Shown one piece after another: positions 14,632 through 21,555 of a DNA stretch of 25,480 bases. The position numbers and the translations under genes were made by a program. Numbering within the stretch: position 1 is the stretch's first letter; every line of letters starts with the position of its first letter. The stretch is from JALYNX01 sp964608055 (lineage in GTDB: Bacteria; Actinomycetota; Acidimicrobiia; Spongiisociales; ZC4RG35), in NCBI GenBank assembly GCA_964608055.1, contig CAZSMJ010000017.1:1-25480 (forward strand), given 5' to 3'. The notes under the pieces are model-generated. The model did not search any database. It saw only the letters and a program-made list of their open reading frames with translations, and was not told the DNA's origin.

Positions 14632-15858
14632 ATGAACGGAATGACCGCCGGCGGGGAGTGGACCAACTGGGTTGGCAATCAGTCATTCAGACCCACGGCC
14701 GTGGTCCGAGTTGATTCGGAGTCGGACGTCGAACGCGAGGTTGTCGAGGCGTTTTCCAAGGGATACCGGGTCCGAACAGTCGGGACCGGACATTCGTTCA
14801 CCCCAATCGTCGAGACCGACGTTCTATTGGACACCGGCTCGCTTCGAGGAATCACCGAGGTCGACAAGTCACGACTGACAGTCACTGCTCGACCCAAGAC
14901 CACCATCGGCGATTTTGGGGATCCGCTGTGGGAGCACGGCCTCGCCCTGGCCAATCAAGGCGACATCGACACCCAGGCGATCGCCGGTGCCATCGCCACC
15001 GCAACGCATGGTTCAGGACGGAGACAACCCAACTTCTCAGCCGCACTCGAAGGCGCAAGGATCGTCGACGGGATGGGGAACGTCGTGGAGGTTTCACGTG
15101 AGAAGAACTCCGACGTGCTTCCGGCTCTCCAGACTTCGATCGGCCTGCTCGGCATCATGACCGAGGTCACGCTCAAGGTCGCCCCGGCATACGACCTACA
15201 TGCCAGGGTCGACATCATGAAGTACGACCAAGTGATGGAGCGTTTCGAGTCAGACTTAGAGGAGTATCGCCATTTCGGCTTGTTCTGGATGCCGACCGAT
15301 GCCTCGGCAGCTCTCTACAACCTTCACGATGCCGGAGCCGACGACTGTGTGGTCAAGCGCTATCGCGAGGTCGATCCGGGTGCATCGCGCGAAGGCCTGC
15401 CGCCCAACGAGCGCATAGACCGCTCCTACCGCATCTACCCGATGATCTACGACCCCAACTTCCACGAGGTCGAGTACTTCCTGCCAATCGAACAGACCCG
15501 CGAGATCATGGACGAGATGCGAAAGCTGATGACGCGATGGCTTCCGCTCAGCGTCTATCCGCTGGAGATCCGTGTGGTAGCGGGTGACGACGCCTGGTTG
15601 AGCCCGAACTATCAGCGAGACAACCTCGTCGTGTCGATCTCTGGCGAACCGGGAACCGAGTATTGGCCCTACCTCCGTGCCTGTGACAGCCTCTTCGCTG
15701 AGTACGGCGGCCGGCCGCATTGGGGCAAGATCCACTTCATGACCCCCGACCGCGTAGCCCGACTGTTTCCCCGCTACGAAGACTTCCTTTCGATGCGGCG
15801 GCGATTCGACCCGAATGGAACGTTCCTCAATCCTCATTTGCGTGCTCTGTTCGAGTAG
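14632..15858 (+). CDS. FAD-linked sugar-lactone oxidase (gulonolactone / D-arabinono-1,4-lactone oxidase family)
   Basis: A 408-residue flavoprotein of the VAO/PCMH type. The N-terminus WTNWVGNQSFRPTAVVRVDSE is family-typical and supports ATG 14632 or 14641. VGTGHSFTP (50-58) is the FAD loop, with His54 at the position that carries covalent flavin in many homologues. DIDTQAIAGAIATATHGSG (near 111-129) continues the FAD domain. The C-terminal ALO domain ends with HWGKIHF (363-369) and FDPNGTFLNPHLRALF. The reaction is oxidation of an aldonolactone, giving ascorbate or erythroascorbate-type products; mycobacterial Rv1771 is a characterised dehydrogenase relative. No signal peptide is present. 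No clear ribosome site is seen. Actual substrate unknown. Confidence 0.88.
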   Translation: MNGMTAGGEWTNWVGNQSFRPTAVVRVDSESDVEREVVEAFSKGYRVRTVGTGHSFTPIVETDVLLDTGSLRGITEVDKSRLTVTARPKTTIGDFGDPLWEHGLALANQGDIDTQAIAGAIATATHGSGRRQPNFSAALEGARIVDGMGNVVEVSREKNSDVLPALQTSIGLLGIMTEVTLKVAPAYDLHARVDIMKYDQVMERFESDLEEYRHFGLFWMPTDASAALYNLHDAGADDCVVKRYREVDPGASREGLPPNERIDRSYRIYPMIYDPNFHEVEYFLPIEQTREIMDEMRKLMTRWLPLSVYPLEIRVVAGDDAWLSPNYQRDNLVVSISGEPGTEYWPYLRACDSLFAEYGGRPHWGKIHFMTPDRVARLFPRYEDFLSMRRRFDPNGTFLNPHLRALFE

Positions 15859-15946
15859 CCAGCTGTGGTCGCATCGAGTATGGGTGAACTCGCCTGGCTT
15901 GCTCAAGGAACCACGGAGACGGGTCGATGTAGGGGATGTGATCGCG

Positions 15947-17734
15947 GTGTGGAGTCGACGCCTGCTCATTCTCGCCGCCATGACGGCCGCACTGTTCCTC
16001 GCCTCCAGCCTGGTTGCTGGCCAGCCTGCCCATGCCTATCCGGTGCCCCCTGAAGCTGGTGCGGTCGACACTTCCAATCCCAACCATGTGATCGGCAACG
16101 GCACGCCCCAAAGTTGCACCTCGTCTGCCGTCGTGGCTGCGGTGGCACAGGGCGGAATCATCGCTTTCAGCTGCGGTCCGAATCCGGTGACCATCGTGAT
16201 GACGCAAACCGCCAAAATCGTGAACGACACCGGTCCCGAGATCGTGATCGACGGGGGCGGGCTGGTCACACTCAGCGGCGGTGGAGTTCGCCGCATCCTC
16301 TACATGAACACCTGTGACCAGGCGCAAAAGTGGACGACCTCCCACTGTCAGAACCAGGACCATCCACGGCTCACCCTGCAGAACCTCGCATTCGTGGACG
16401 GCAACTCGACCGGGTCCACCGAAGGGCTCGAAGGAGGCGGAGGGGGCGGCGCTGTCTTCGTGCGGGGCGGCCGTTTCAAGGTTGTGAACAGCCAGTTCAT
16501 CGGAAACCGATGTGACCCGACAGGCCCCGACGTCGGAGGCGCCGCCTTGCGGGTGTTCAGCCAGCACGACAATCTTCCGGTCTACATCGTCAACACCACT
16601 TTCGAGGGGGGCGTCTGCTCCAACGGAGGCGGGATCAGCAGCATCGGCGTTTCGTGGACCGTCATCAACAGCGTCTTTCGCAACAACCAGGCCATCGGCT
16701 GGGGTGCCAACCCACAGCAAGGTGGCACCCCCGGAGGCGGCAGCGGAGGCGCCATATACCTCGATGGCAACACGTTCACCCTGCGACTACTCGGCAGCAC
16801 GATCGAGAACAACCACGCCAACGAAGGTGGAGGCGCCATTTTCTTCGTCAGCAACAACAACACCGGGACCCTGGTCATCGACGAGTCCGTGCTTCGGCAC
16901 AACCCGAGCGACGGGTTCGAGACCAGCGGTTATCCCGGCATCTTCGTCCAAGGAGCCGGAACCCCCCAGGTGATCAACTCGGTGATTTCCAATGAGCAAG
17001 ACGTTCCCAACATCTGTCAGCCGAACCTGGAATGCGATCGGGTGATCTTTCAGGACTCCGGCGGCCGGTGGCATCGGTGGGAAACGGTCTCCGCCCCGCG
17101 AGTAACCACCACCTTCTACTTTGGCAATCCTGGAGACGCCGCCTTCGCCGGGGATTGGAACTGCGATGGTGTCGACACCCCTGGCCTCTACCGGCAGTCG
17201 GACGGATTCGTCTACCTGCGCAACTCCAACACCCAGGGCATCGCCGACATCCAGTTTTACTTTGGCAACCCGGGGGACATTCCGCTGGCAGGCGACTTCG
17301 ACGGCGACGGCTGCGACACGGTGTCGATCTACCGCCCGTCGGAGCAACGGGTCTATGTCATCAACGTTCTCGGGACCAACGACCTGGGCTTAGGAGCCGC
17401 CGACTACTCGTTCGACTTCGGCAATCCCGGAGACAAGCCCTTTGTTGGCGATTTCAACGGCGACGGGATCGACACAGTCGGATTGCATCGTGAATCCACG
17501 GGCCTGGTCTACTTCAGGGATTCGAACACAACCGGGAACGCTCACTCCCAGTTCATCTTCGGCGATCCCGGTGACCAGATCATCGCCGGCGACTGGATCG
17601 GCACGGGCAGGGACACAGTGGCGGTGTACAGGCCGTCGACCCAAACGCTCTACGTCAGATTCTCCAACAGCGCCGGCTATGCCAACGTCCAACTCGTCGC
17701 CGGTCGATTCACCGGTCTCGCCGCCGCTCGCTGA
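15947..17734 (+). CDS. Secreted beta-helix protein with four C-terminal FG-GAP-like repeats
   Basis: About 595 residues from GTG 15947 (AGGGG about 11 bases upstream; GTG 15938 is equally possible). A signal peptide RRLLILAAMTAALFLASSLVAGQPAHA is probably cut after AHA. The first two thirds are Asn/Gly-rich with repeated patterns such as VDGNS, IVNTTF, VINSVFRNN, LLGSTIENNHANEGGGAIFF and VINSVISN, the hallmark of right-handed parallel beta-helix (adhesin or polysaccharide-lyase-like) domains. The C-terminus has four repeats starting F-x-F-G-N/D-P-G-D, followed by AGDF/W and Ca-loop-like DGDG. No sortase motif or terminal helix is seen, so it is probably secreted or loosely attached. No catalytic residues can be assigned. 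Role in carbohydrate binding or adhesion is inferred. Confidence 0.75.
   Translation: MWSRRLLILAAMTAALFLASSLVAGQPAHAYPVPPEAGAVDTSNPNHVIGNGTPQSCTSSAVVAAVAQGGIIAFSCGPNPVTIVMTQTAKIVNDTGPEIVIDGGGLVTLSGGGVRRILYMNTCDQAQKWTTSHCQNQDHPRLTLQNLAFVDGNSTGSTEGLEGGGGGGAVFVRGGRFKVVNSQFIGNRCDPTGPDVGGAALRVFSQHDNLPVYIVNTTFEGGVCSNGGGISSIGVSWTVINSVFRNNQAIGWGANPQQGGTPGGGSGGAIYLDGNTFTLRLLGSTIENNHANEGGGAIFFVSNNNTGTLVIDESVLRHNPSDGFETSGYPGIFVQGAGTPQVINSVISNEQDVPNICQPNLECDRVIFQDSGGRWHRWETVSAPRVTTTFYFGNPGDAAFAGDWNCDGVDTPGLYRQSDGFVYLRNSNTQGIADIQFYFGNPGDIPLAGDFDGDGCDTVSIYRPSEQRVYVINVLGTNDLGLGAADYSFDFGNPGDKPFVGDFNGDGIDTVGLHRESTGLVYFRDSNTTGNAHSQFIFGDPGDQIIAGDWIGTGRDTVAVYRPSTQTLYVRFSNSAGYANVQLVAGRFTGLAAAR
17114..17692 (+). 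repeat. Four FG-GAP/VCBS-like protein repeats
   Basis: Units start at 17114, 17255, 17411 and 17552 (47, 52, 47 and 47 codons). Each begins with an F-G-N/D-P-G-D turn, then an A/V-G-D-F/W strand, a D-x-D-G-D-type loop and a Y/H-R-x-S strand. The fourth has lost most of the acidic loop (GDWIGTGRD). This layout suggests a small beta-propeller-like module with calcium loops. Confidence 0.75.
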
Positions 17735-17762
17735 CCTCACACAGAGTGGGCTGGTGCAATGC

Positions 17763-18074
17763 TCAGCGTGACCCTCTGCGGGCGCCCGCACCACCTCCAC
17801 CGAACAGTATTCCGGCTCCGAGCACGAACCCAAAGTCGTACCAGTTCCCGTTGTTGTGCACCTCGTAGAAGTTCACGTTGTCGGTGAACAGTGAGACCAC
17901 GAATGTGACAGGCGCGATGAGCCCGTGCCAGAGCCCCAGCCAGAACCCGGCCACTGTGCCGCCCTCCGCTGCGGCTCCCACCTCTGGATTGATTGCGGCG
18001 GCACATGCCGAGAGGGCGAAGGCGAGGATGACCAGGACAGCCATGGCCGGGGCAAAACTCCGAGTCCGCCTCAT
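17763..18074 (-). CDS. Small lipoprotein-like membrane protein, unknown function
   Basis: A 103-residue protein from ATG 18074. The N-terminus RRTRSFAPAMAVLVILAFALSAC is a signal peptide with lipobox LSAC (Cys24). Next come FWLGLWHGLIAPVTFVVSLF (about 44-63), a polar NFYEVHNNGNWYDFG segment and a Gly-rich hydrophobic end. The pattern FWLGLWHG...SLF...YEVHNNGxWYDFGF is one I have seen in uncharacterised bacterial proteins, but I cannot name a family. Its ATG overlaps the TGA of the preceding MDR gene as ATGA, so it is translationally coupled and the third cistron of the TetR-controlled operon. The frame extends upstream as an antisense-like shadow of the MDR gene, which I rejected. It is convergent with the beta-helix gene. 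Confidence 0.7.
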   Translation of the reverse strand: MRRTRSFAPAMAVLVILAFALSACAAAINPEVGAAAEGGTVAGFWLGLWHGLIAPVTFVVSLFTDNVNFYEVHNNGNWYDFGFVLGAGILFGGGGAGARRGSR

Positions 18075-19042
18075 ATGGTGACCACCACTTTGCCCTGGGA
18101 GTGGCCCTCGCCCACGTAGCGGACGGCCTCGGGCGCCTCGATCAGCGGGTAGGTCCTCTCTACCGCGGGGGTGACCTGGCCGGCTTCGATCATCTCGCTC
18201 AAAGTCTGGAGGTCTTCGAGGCGCTCCACTGCCATCAATGCCACGAGATTTTGGCTCACGAACGGTGACAGCACCATCGCCGGCAAGAGACGCCCCGCTG
18301 GCCCGGCCCAGTTTCCCCCGTTCTCGCCTCCGATGATGACCAGGGCTCCGTTGGGCGTAAGAGCCCGGCGGAGTTGAGAAAGGGGGCGGTTGCCGGCGTT
18401 GTCGATGATGAGGTCGTACTCGAGCCCACCTTCTACGAAGTCCTCTCGGGTGTAGTCGATGATGTGGTCGGCACCGAGCGACCGGACCAGATTGATCTTG
18501 GCGGTGCTGCAAACGCCGGTGACCTCGGCTCCGAATGCTTTGGCGATCTGGACGGCGAAGGTGCCGACGCCTCCTCCGGCGCCGATTATCAGCACCTTGT
18601 GCCCCGGCTCCACAAGTCCCTTGTCGCGGACGGCCTGAAGCGCAGTGACCCCAGAGATGGGTACCGCGGCGGCTTGCTCGAAGCTGAGCTTGGCCGGCTT
18701 GAGGGCCAGCTTGTCCTCACGAGCAGACGCATACTCGGCAAAGGAGCCCTCGCAAGTGCCGAACACTTCGTCACCCGGCTGGAACCGGGTCACGTTCTTG
18801 CCGACTGACTCGACGCGCCCGGCGACGTCCCGACCGCGGACTGCGACCTTGGGTTTGCGCAGCCCGTAGCCCATGACTCGCACCAAATAGGGCAAGCCGG
18901 TCATCAGATGCCACACTCCGGGGTCGACACCGGCGGCGTGGACCCGGACCAACACTTCGTCATCTCCCGGCACCGGCATCTCGATGTCCCTGAATTCGAG
19001 GACGTCGGCCGAGCCGTAGGTGTCTTGGACAATTGCTTTCAT
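18071..19042 (-). CDS. Zinc-less MDR oxidoreductase (quinone oxidoreductase family), copy 1
   Basis: A 323-residue NAD(P)-dependent medium-chain dehydrogenase/reductase. MKAIVQDTYGSADVLEFRDIE is the typical N-terminus. GRDVAGRVESVGKNVTRFQPGDEVFG follows, then the Rossmann motif GAGGGVGTFAVQIAKAFGAEVTGV and DHIIDYTREDF. The zinc-binding Cys/His of alcohol dehydrogenases are missing, as in quinone oxidoreductases. ATG 19042 has AGGAG six to seven bases upstream; the open frame extends further but lacks homology. It lies 20 bases after the second MDR gene on the same strand and is coupled to the lipoprotein gene. It probably reduces quinones or reactive enones with NADPH. TetR-site control upstream suggests induction by a xenobiotic or endogenous electrophile. 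Confidence 0.85.
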   Translation of the reverse strand: MKAIVQDTYGSADVLEFRDIEMPVPGDDEVLVRVHAAGVDPGVWHLMTGLPYLVRVMGYGLRKPKVAVRGRDVAGRVESVGKNVTRFQPGDEVFGTCEGSFAEYASAREDKLALKPAKLSFEQAAAVPISGVTALQAVRDKGLVEPGHKVLIIGAGGGVGTFAVQIAKAFGAEVTGVCSTAKINLVRSLGADHIIDYTREDFVEGGLEYDLIIDNAGNRPLSQLRRALTPNGALVIIGGENGGNWAGPAGRLLPAMVLSPFVSQNLVALMAVERLEDLQTLSEMIEAGQVTPAVERTYPLIEAPEAVRYVGEGHSQGKVVVTI

Positions 19043-19062
19043 GATGCTCTCCTTGTGATCCG

Positions 19063-20034
19063 TCACGAAGTGACGACGACTTTTCCTCGGGCGTGACCTT
19101 CTTGCAGATAGCGAAAGGCCTCGGGCACGGCAGCGAGCTCGATGCGTTTGTCGATGAGCGGCTTGATCTTTCCGCTCTGGATGAGCTCGGCCACCAGTTC
19201 CAGATCCTCCCGGCGGTTGGGCCTCCACATGAAGACACCCATCTTCTTTGACCCACCGAGCGAGATGGCGGCGCCGAGTAGCGCCGCCTGGAAGAAGCGA
19301 GCCAGGGAGCCGGCGATCAACACGTACCTTCCATCGGGAGTCAGTGAGCGCCTGTAGGCCAGGACGGCACGGTGTCCGGCGATGTCGAGGATCAGGTCGT
19401 AGCGCTGCCCGTTCTTGGTGACGTCCTCACGGGTGTAGTCGATGATGTGATCCACTCCGAGCGACCGCAACATGTCCAACTTCGCCGGGTGATCGACGCC
19501 GGTCACCTCAGCCCCGAATGACCTGGCGATCTGCACCGCAAACGGGCCAACACACCCACCAGCCCCGATGATCAAGACTCTTTGGCCCGGCGTGATCGGT
19601 CCCCGGCCCCGCAGGCCCTGCAGGGCGAGCAGGCCCGAATGGGGCACGGTGGCTGCGTCTTCGAAGGTGAGCCCGGCCGGTTTCGGATTGAAGGCTTTCT
19701 CGGGGGCGCAGACATACTCGGCGAAGGCGCCACAACCAGACATGCTCATGTCGGCCCAGACCTGGTCACCGGGGGCAAGAAGCGTGACATCCTTCCCTAC
19801 CGACCTGACAGTGCCCGCCACGTCCAACCCCAGAACCGAGATCTTGGGGTTGAAGAGCCCGGTTCCGATGCGGGCCGCGAATGGATATCCCCGCATCCCA
19901 TCCAGGTCGGCTGTGTTGAGGGAAGCGGCGTGGACCTCGACCACCACCTCGTCGTCTCCGGCCACGGGTGTCTCTTTTTCCTCGAATCTGAGGTCGTCGG
20001 GTGTGCCGTACTTGTCCCGAACGATGGCCTTCAT
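19063..20034 (-). CDS. Zinc-less MDR oxidoreductase (quinone oxidoreductase family), copy 2
   Basis: A 323-residue paralogue of the neighbouring MDR protein, first gene of the operon. It starts MKAIVRDKYGTPDDLRFEE and has GLDVAGTVRSVGKDVTLLAPGDQVW, the nucleotide-binding GAGGCVGPFAVQIARSFGAEVTGVD and DHIIDYTREDV. Zinc ligands are absent. GAGGAG precedes two adjacent ATGs; ATG 20034 gives better spacing and the family-typical MKAI start, with ATG 20037 the alternative. Its promoter (TTGACA at 20099-20104, TACCTT at 20075-20080, reading leftwards) is overlapped by two copies of the CTTAC-N3-GTAC motif. This is the clearest evidence that the divergent TetR gene controls it. Confidence 0.87.
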   Translation of the reverse strand: MKAIVRDKYGTPDDLRFEEKETPVAGDDEVVVEVHAASLNTADLDGMRGYPFAARIGTGLFNPKISVLGLDVAGTVRSVGKDVTLLAPGDQVWADMSMSGCGAFAEYVCAPEKAFNPKPAGLTFEDAATVPHSGLLALQGLRGRGPITPGQRVLIIGAGGCVGPFAVQIARSFGAEVTGVDHPAKLDMLRSLGVDHIIDYTREDVTKNGQRYDLILDIAGHRAVLAYRRSLTPDGRYVLIAGSLARFFQAALLGAAISLGGSKKMGVFMWRPNRREDLELVAELIQSGKIKPLIDKRIELAAVPEAFRYLQEGHARGKVVVTS

Positions 20035-20050
20035 CATGTTCTCCTCAATT

Positions 20051-20077
20051 CGTACATTGTAAGTAGTACGTCGTAAG
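20051..20077 (-). promoter_or_regulatory. Tandem TetR-type operators in front of the MDR operon
   Basis: On the minus strand CTTACGACGTACT (20065-20077) and CTTACAATGTACG (20051-20063) both fit CTTAC-N3-GTAC(G/T), 14 bases apart centre to centre. They cover the -10 box and start region of the operon promoter. Three more copies lie near the TetR start and the DUF4389 promoter. Confidence 0.7.
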
Positions 20078-20104
20078 GTACTCATGGATCGTAAGAGTTG
20101 TCAA
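20075..20104 (-). promoter_or_regulatory. Promoter of the MDR-MDR-lipoprotein operon
   Basis: Reading leftwards, TTGACA (20099-20104) and TACCTT (20075-20080) are 18 bases apart. On the plus strand TTGTCA (20098-20103) with TACCAT (20120-20125) could serve the tetR gene, so the two -35 boxes would overlap back to back. Confidence 0.6.
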
Positions 20105-20117
20105 GAAGCCCCGCTGA

Positions 20118-20136
20118 CTTACCATGTACGGTTACC
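20118..20136 (+). promoter_or_regulatory. TetR-type operator at the tetR gene start
   Basis: CTTACCATGTACG (20118-20130), followed by GTTACC (20131-20136), has the same core and trailing GTTACC as the DUF4389 promoter site at 20881. It lies 26 bases before the preferred tetR start, over the candidate -10 box, which implies autoregulation. Confidence 0.65.
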
Positions 20137-20156
20137 ATTGGGAAAGGTCGATCCAA

Positions 20157-20849
20157 ATGGCTGCACGAACCGATACTGCCGCTGAGCCCCGAATCCCGTT
20201 GCGCAAAGAACGGGTGCTGGCCGCCGCCATCGCCCTCGCCGACGAAGCCGGGATCGAGTCGCTGACCATGCGTCGGCTCGCCCATGAGCTGGGGGTCGAG
20301 GCGATGTCGCTCTACTACCACGTCGCCAACAAGGAAGAGGTTCTCGACGGGATGGTCGACGTTCTCCTTGGCGAGATCAACACAGAGGTGAGCCAGATCG
20401 AGGCGGGGACCGACTGGAAGGCAGCGATGCGTCAACGGATCCTGGCCTCCCGCCAGGTTCTGCTTCGTCACCGCTGGGCACCCGGTGTCATCGAGTCGCG
20501 GATCAACATGGGCGAAGGCGTGGTCCGTTACTACGACTCACTGCTCGGGTTGTTTCGAGCCGGCGGCTTCTCCTACGACCTGGCCCATCATGCCCTGCAC
20601 GCCCTGGGGAGCCGCGCTCTCGGTTTCACCCAAGAGTTATTCGACCCCGCGGACGACGCCGGTGACGAGGACGCCATGGCCATGCTCGAGCAAATGGCCG
20701 ACCAGCTTCCCAATCTGGTGGGGATGATGATGGAGATCAGCCACGATGATCCGGAGTCGACCCTGGGTTGGTGCGACGACCAGACGGAGTTCGAATTCGG
20801 TCTTGATCTGATCCTCGACGGTCTAGAGCGGGCCCACGAAACCGCCTGA
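20157..20849 (+). CDS. TetR-family regulator, module 1
   Basis: A 230-residue repressor. The HTH region reads RKERVLAAAIALADEAGIESLTMRRLAHELGVEAMSLYYHVANKEEVLDGM, with recognition helix around AMSLYYHV. The rest is a helical TetR_C-type ligand domain ending in FEFGLDLILDGLERA, the same ending as the second TetR in the window. ATG 20157 is chosen (AAAGG nine bases upstream); ATG 20124 would place the start inside the operator. It is divergent from the MDR operon and followed by the DUF4389 gene. Five CTTAC-N3-GTAC(G/T) sites surround it in all three promoters, supporting autoregulation and control of both flanks. Ligand unknown; a quinone, phenolic or other planar compound is a guess. Confidence 0.85.
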   Translation: MAARTDTAAEPRIPLRKERVLAAAIALADEAGIESLTMRRLAHELGVEAMSLYYHVANKEEVLDGMVDVLLGEINTEVSQIEAGTDWKAAMRQRILASRQVLLRHRWAPGVIESRINMGEGVVRYYDSLLGLFRAGGFSYDLAHHALHALGSRALGFTQELFDPADDAGDEDAMAMLEQMADQLPNLVGMMMEISHDDPESTLGWCDDQTEFEFGLDLILDGLERAHETA

Positions 20850-20872
20850 TCCGGCCCAACCGTTCCTTCCGT

Positions 20873-20928
20873 TTGACAACCTTACGTCGTACGGTTACCT
20901 TGCCCCTCACAACGCCTTACAACGTACG
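20873..20928 (+). promoter_or_regulatory. Promoter and two TetR operators of the DUF4389 gene
   Basis: TTGACA (20873-20878) and TACCTT (20896-20901) are 17 bases apart. Operator CTTACGTCGTACG (20881-20893) lies in the spacer, and CTTACAACGTACG (20916-20928) lies downstream of the start point and just before the ribosome site. Both fit the same consensus as the sites on the other side of tetR. Confidence 0.72.
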
Positions 20929-20945
20929 ACCCAGAGAGGAAAGAC

Positions 20946-21409
20946 ATGATCAACGAATACCCGGTCCGCTTGGAGGGCCGACTCGACCCGGAATTGAGCC
21001 GCTGGTTGTGGCTGGTCAAGTGGGCCCTAGCGCTCCCCCACTTCATCATCCTGGGCTTTCTATGGCTCGGGTTCATAGTGCTCACGGTGGTGGCGTGGTT
21101 CGCCATCGTGTTCACCGGTCGCTACCCGAAGCGCATCTTCGAATTCAACGTCGGGGTGATGCGATGGACGTGGAGGGTGACCTACTACTCCTACAGCGCT
21201 CTCGGTACGGACAACTACCCACCGTTCACGCTGGCGGACGCCGATTACCCAGCGAGCCTCGACGTCCCCTACCCCGAGCAGCTCTCCCGAGGGCTGGCGC
21301 TGGTCAAGTCGTGGCTACTGGCCATTCCCCACTACGTGATCATCGGTCTGTTCACCAGCGGCGTGGTCTGGTCGAGCACCGATCTCGACGGATCGGGAGA
21401 TGCGGTCCT
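20946..21409 (+). CDS. DUF4389 membrane protein, 3' end lost in the assembly gap
   Basis: The first 154 residues are present; the rest falls into the N-run. MINEYPVRLEGRLDPELSRWLWLVKWALALPHFIILGFLW is the characteristic DUF4389 start. It is followed by transmembrane segments (about 22-62), IVFTGRYPKRIFEFNVGVMRW, and a second copy of the pattern, LSRGLALVKSWLLAIPHYVIIGLF (about 118-141). AGAGAGGAAAG precedes the ATG by a good distance. It is the downstream target of the TetR operators at 20881 and 20916. Function of DUF4389 is unknown. Translation through the Ns is meaningless, so no C-terminus is claimed. Confidence 0.85.
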
Positions 21410-21509
21410 NNNNNNNNNNNNNNNNNNNNNNNNNNNNNNNNNNNNNNNNNNNNNNNNNNNNNNNNNNNNNNNNNNNNNNNNNNNNNNNNNNNNNNNNNNN
21501 NNNNNNNNN
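21410..21509. other. Assembly gap of 100 N
   Basis: Exactly 100 N, the usual placeholder for a scaffold join of unknown length. It truncates the DUF4389 gene and leaves the genomic distance to the right-hand part unknown. Confidence 0.98.
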
Positions 21510-21555
21510 CCGCCGGTAGGGTGGTCATCCGCTGCAACTAGGCGAGGGAACAGAC

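Noticed and set aside
15256..15981. Long minus-strand frame opposite the FAD oxidase gene
   Set aside because: It is a shadow of a well-supported gene; the product has low complexity and no recognisable domain.
18075..18512. Upstream extension of the small lipoprotein frame
   Set aside because: It runs through the MDR gene in another frame; the lipobox signal peptide at 18074 marks the true start.
20873..21541. Open frame across the N gap overlapping the DUF4389 gene
   Set aside because: The frame is open only because N codons cannot be stops; the DUF4389 frame has clear homology.
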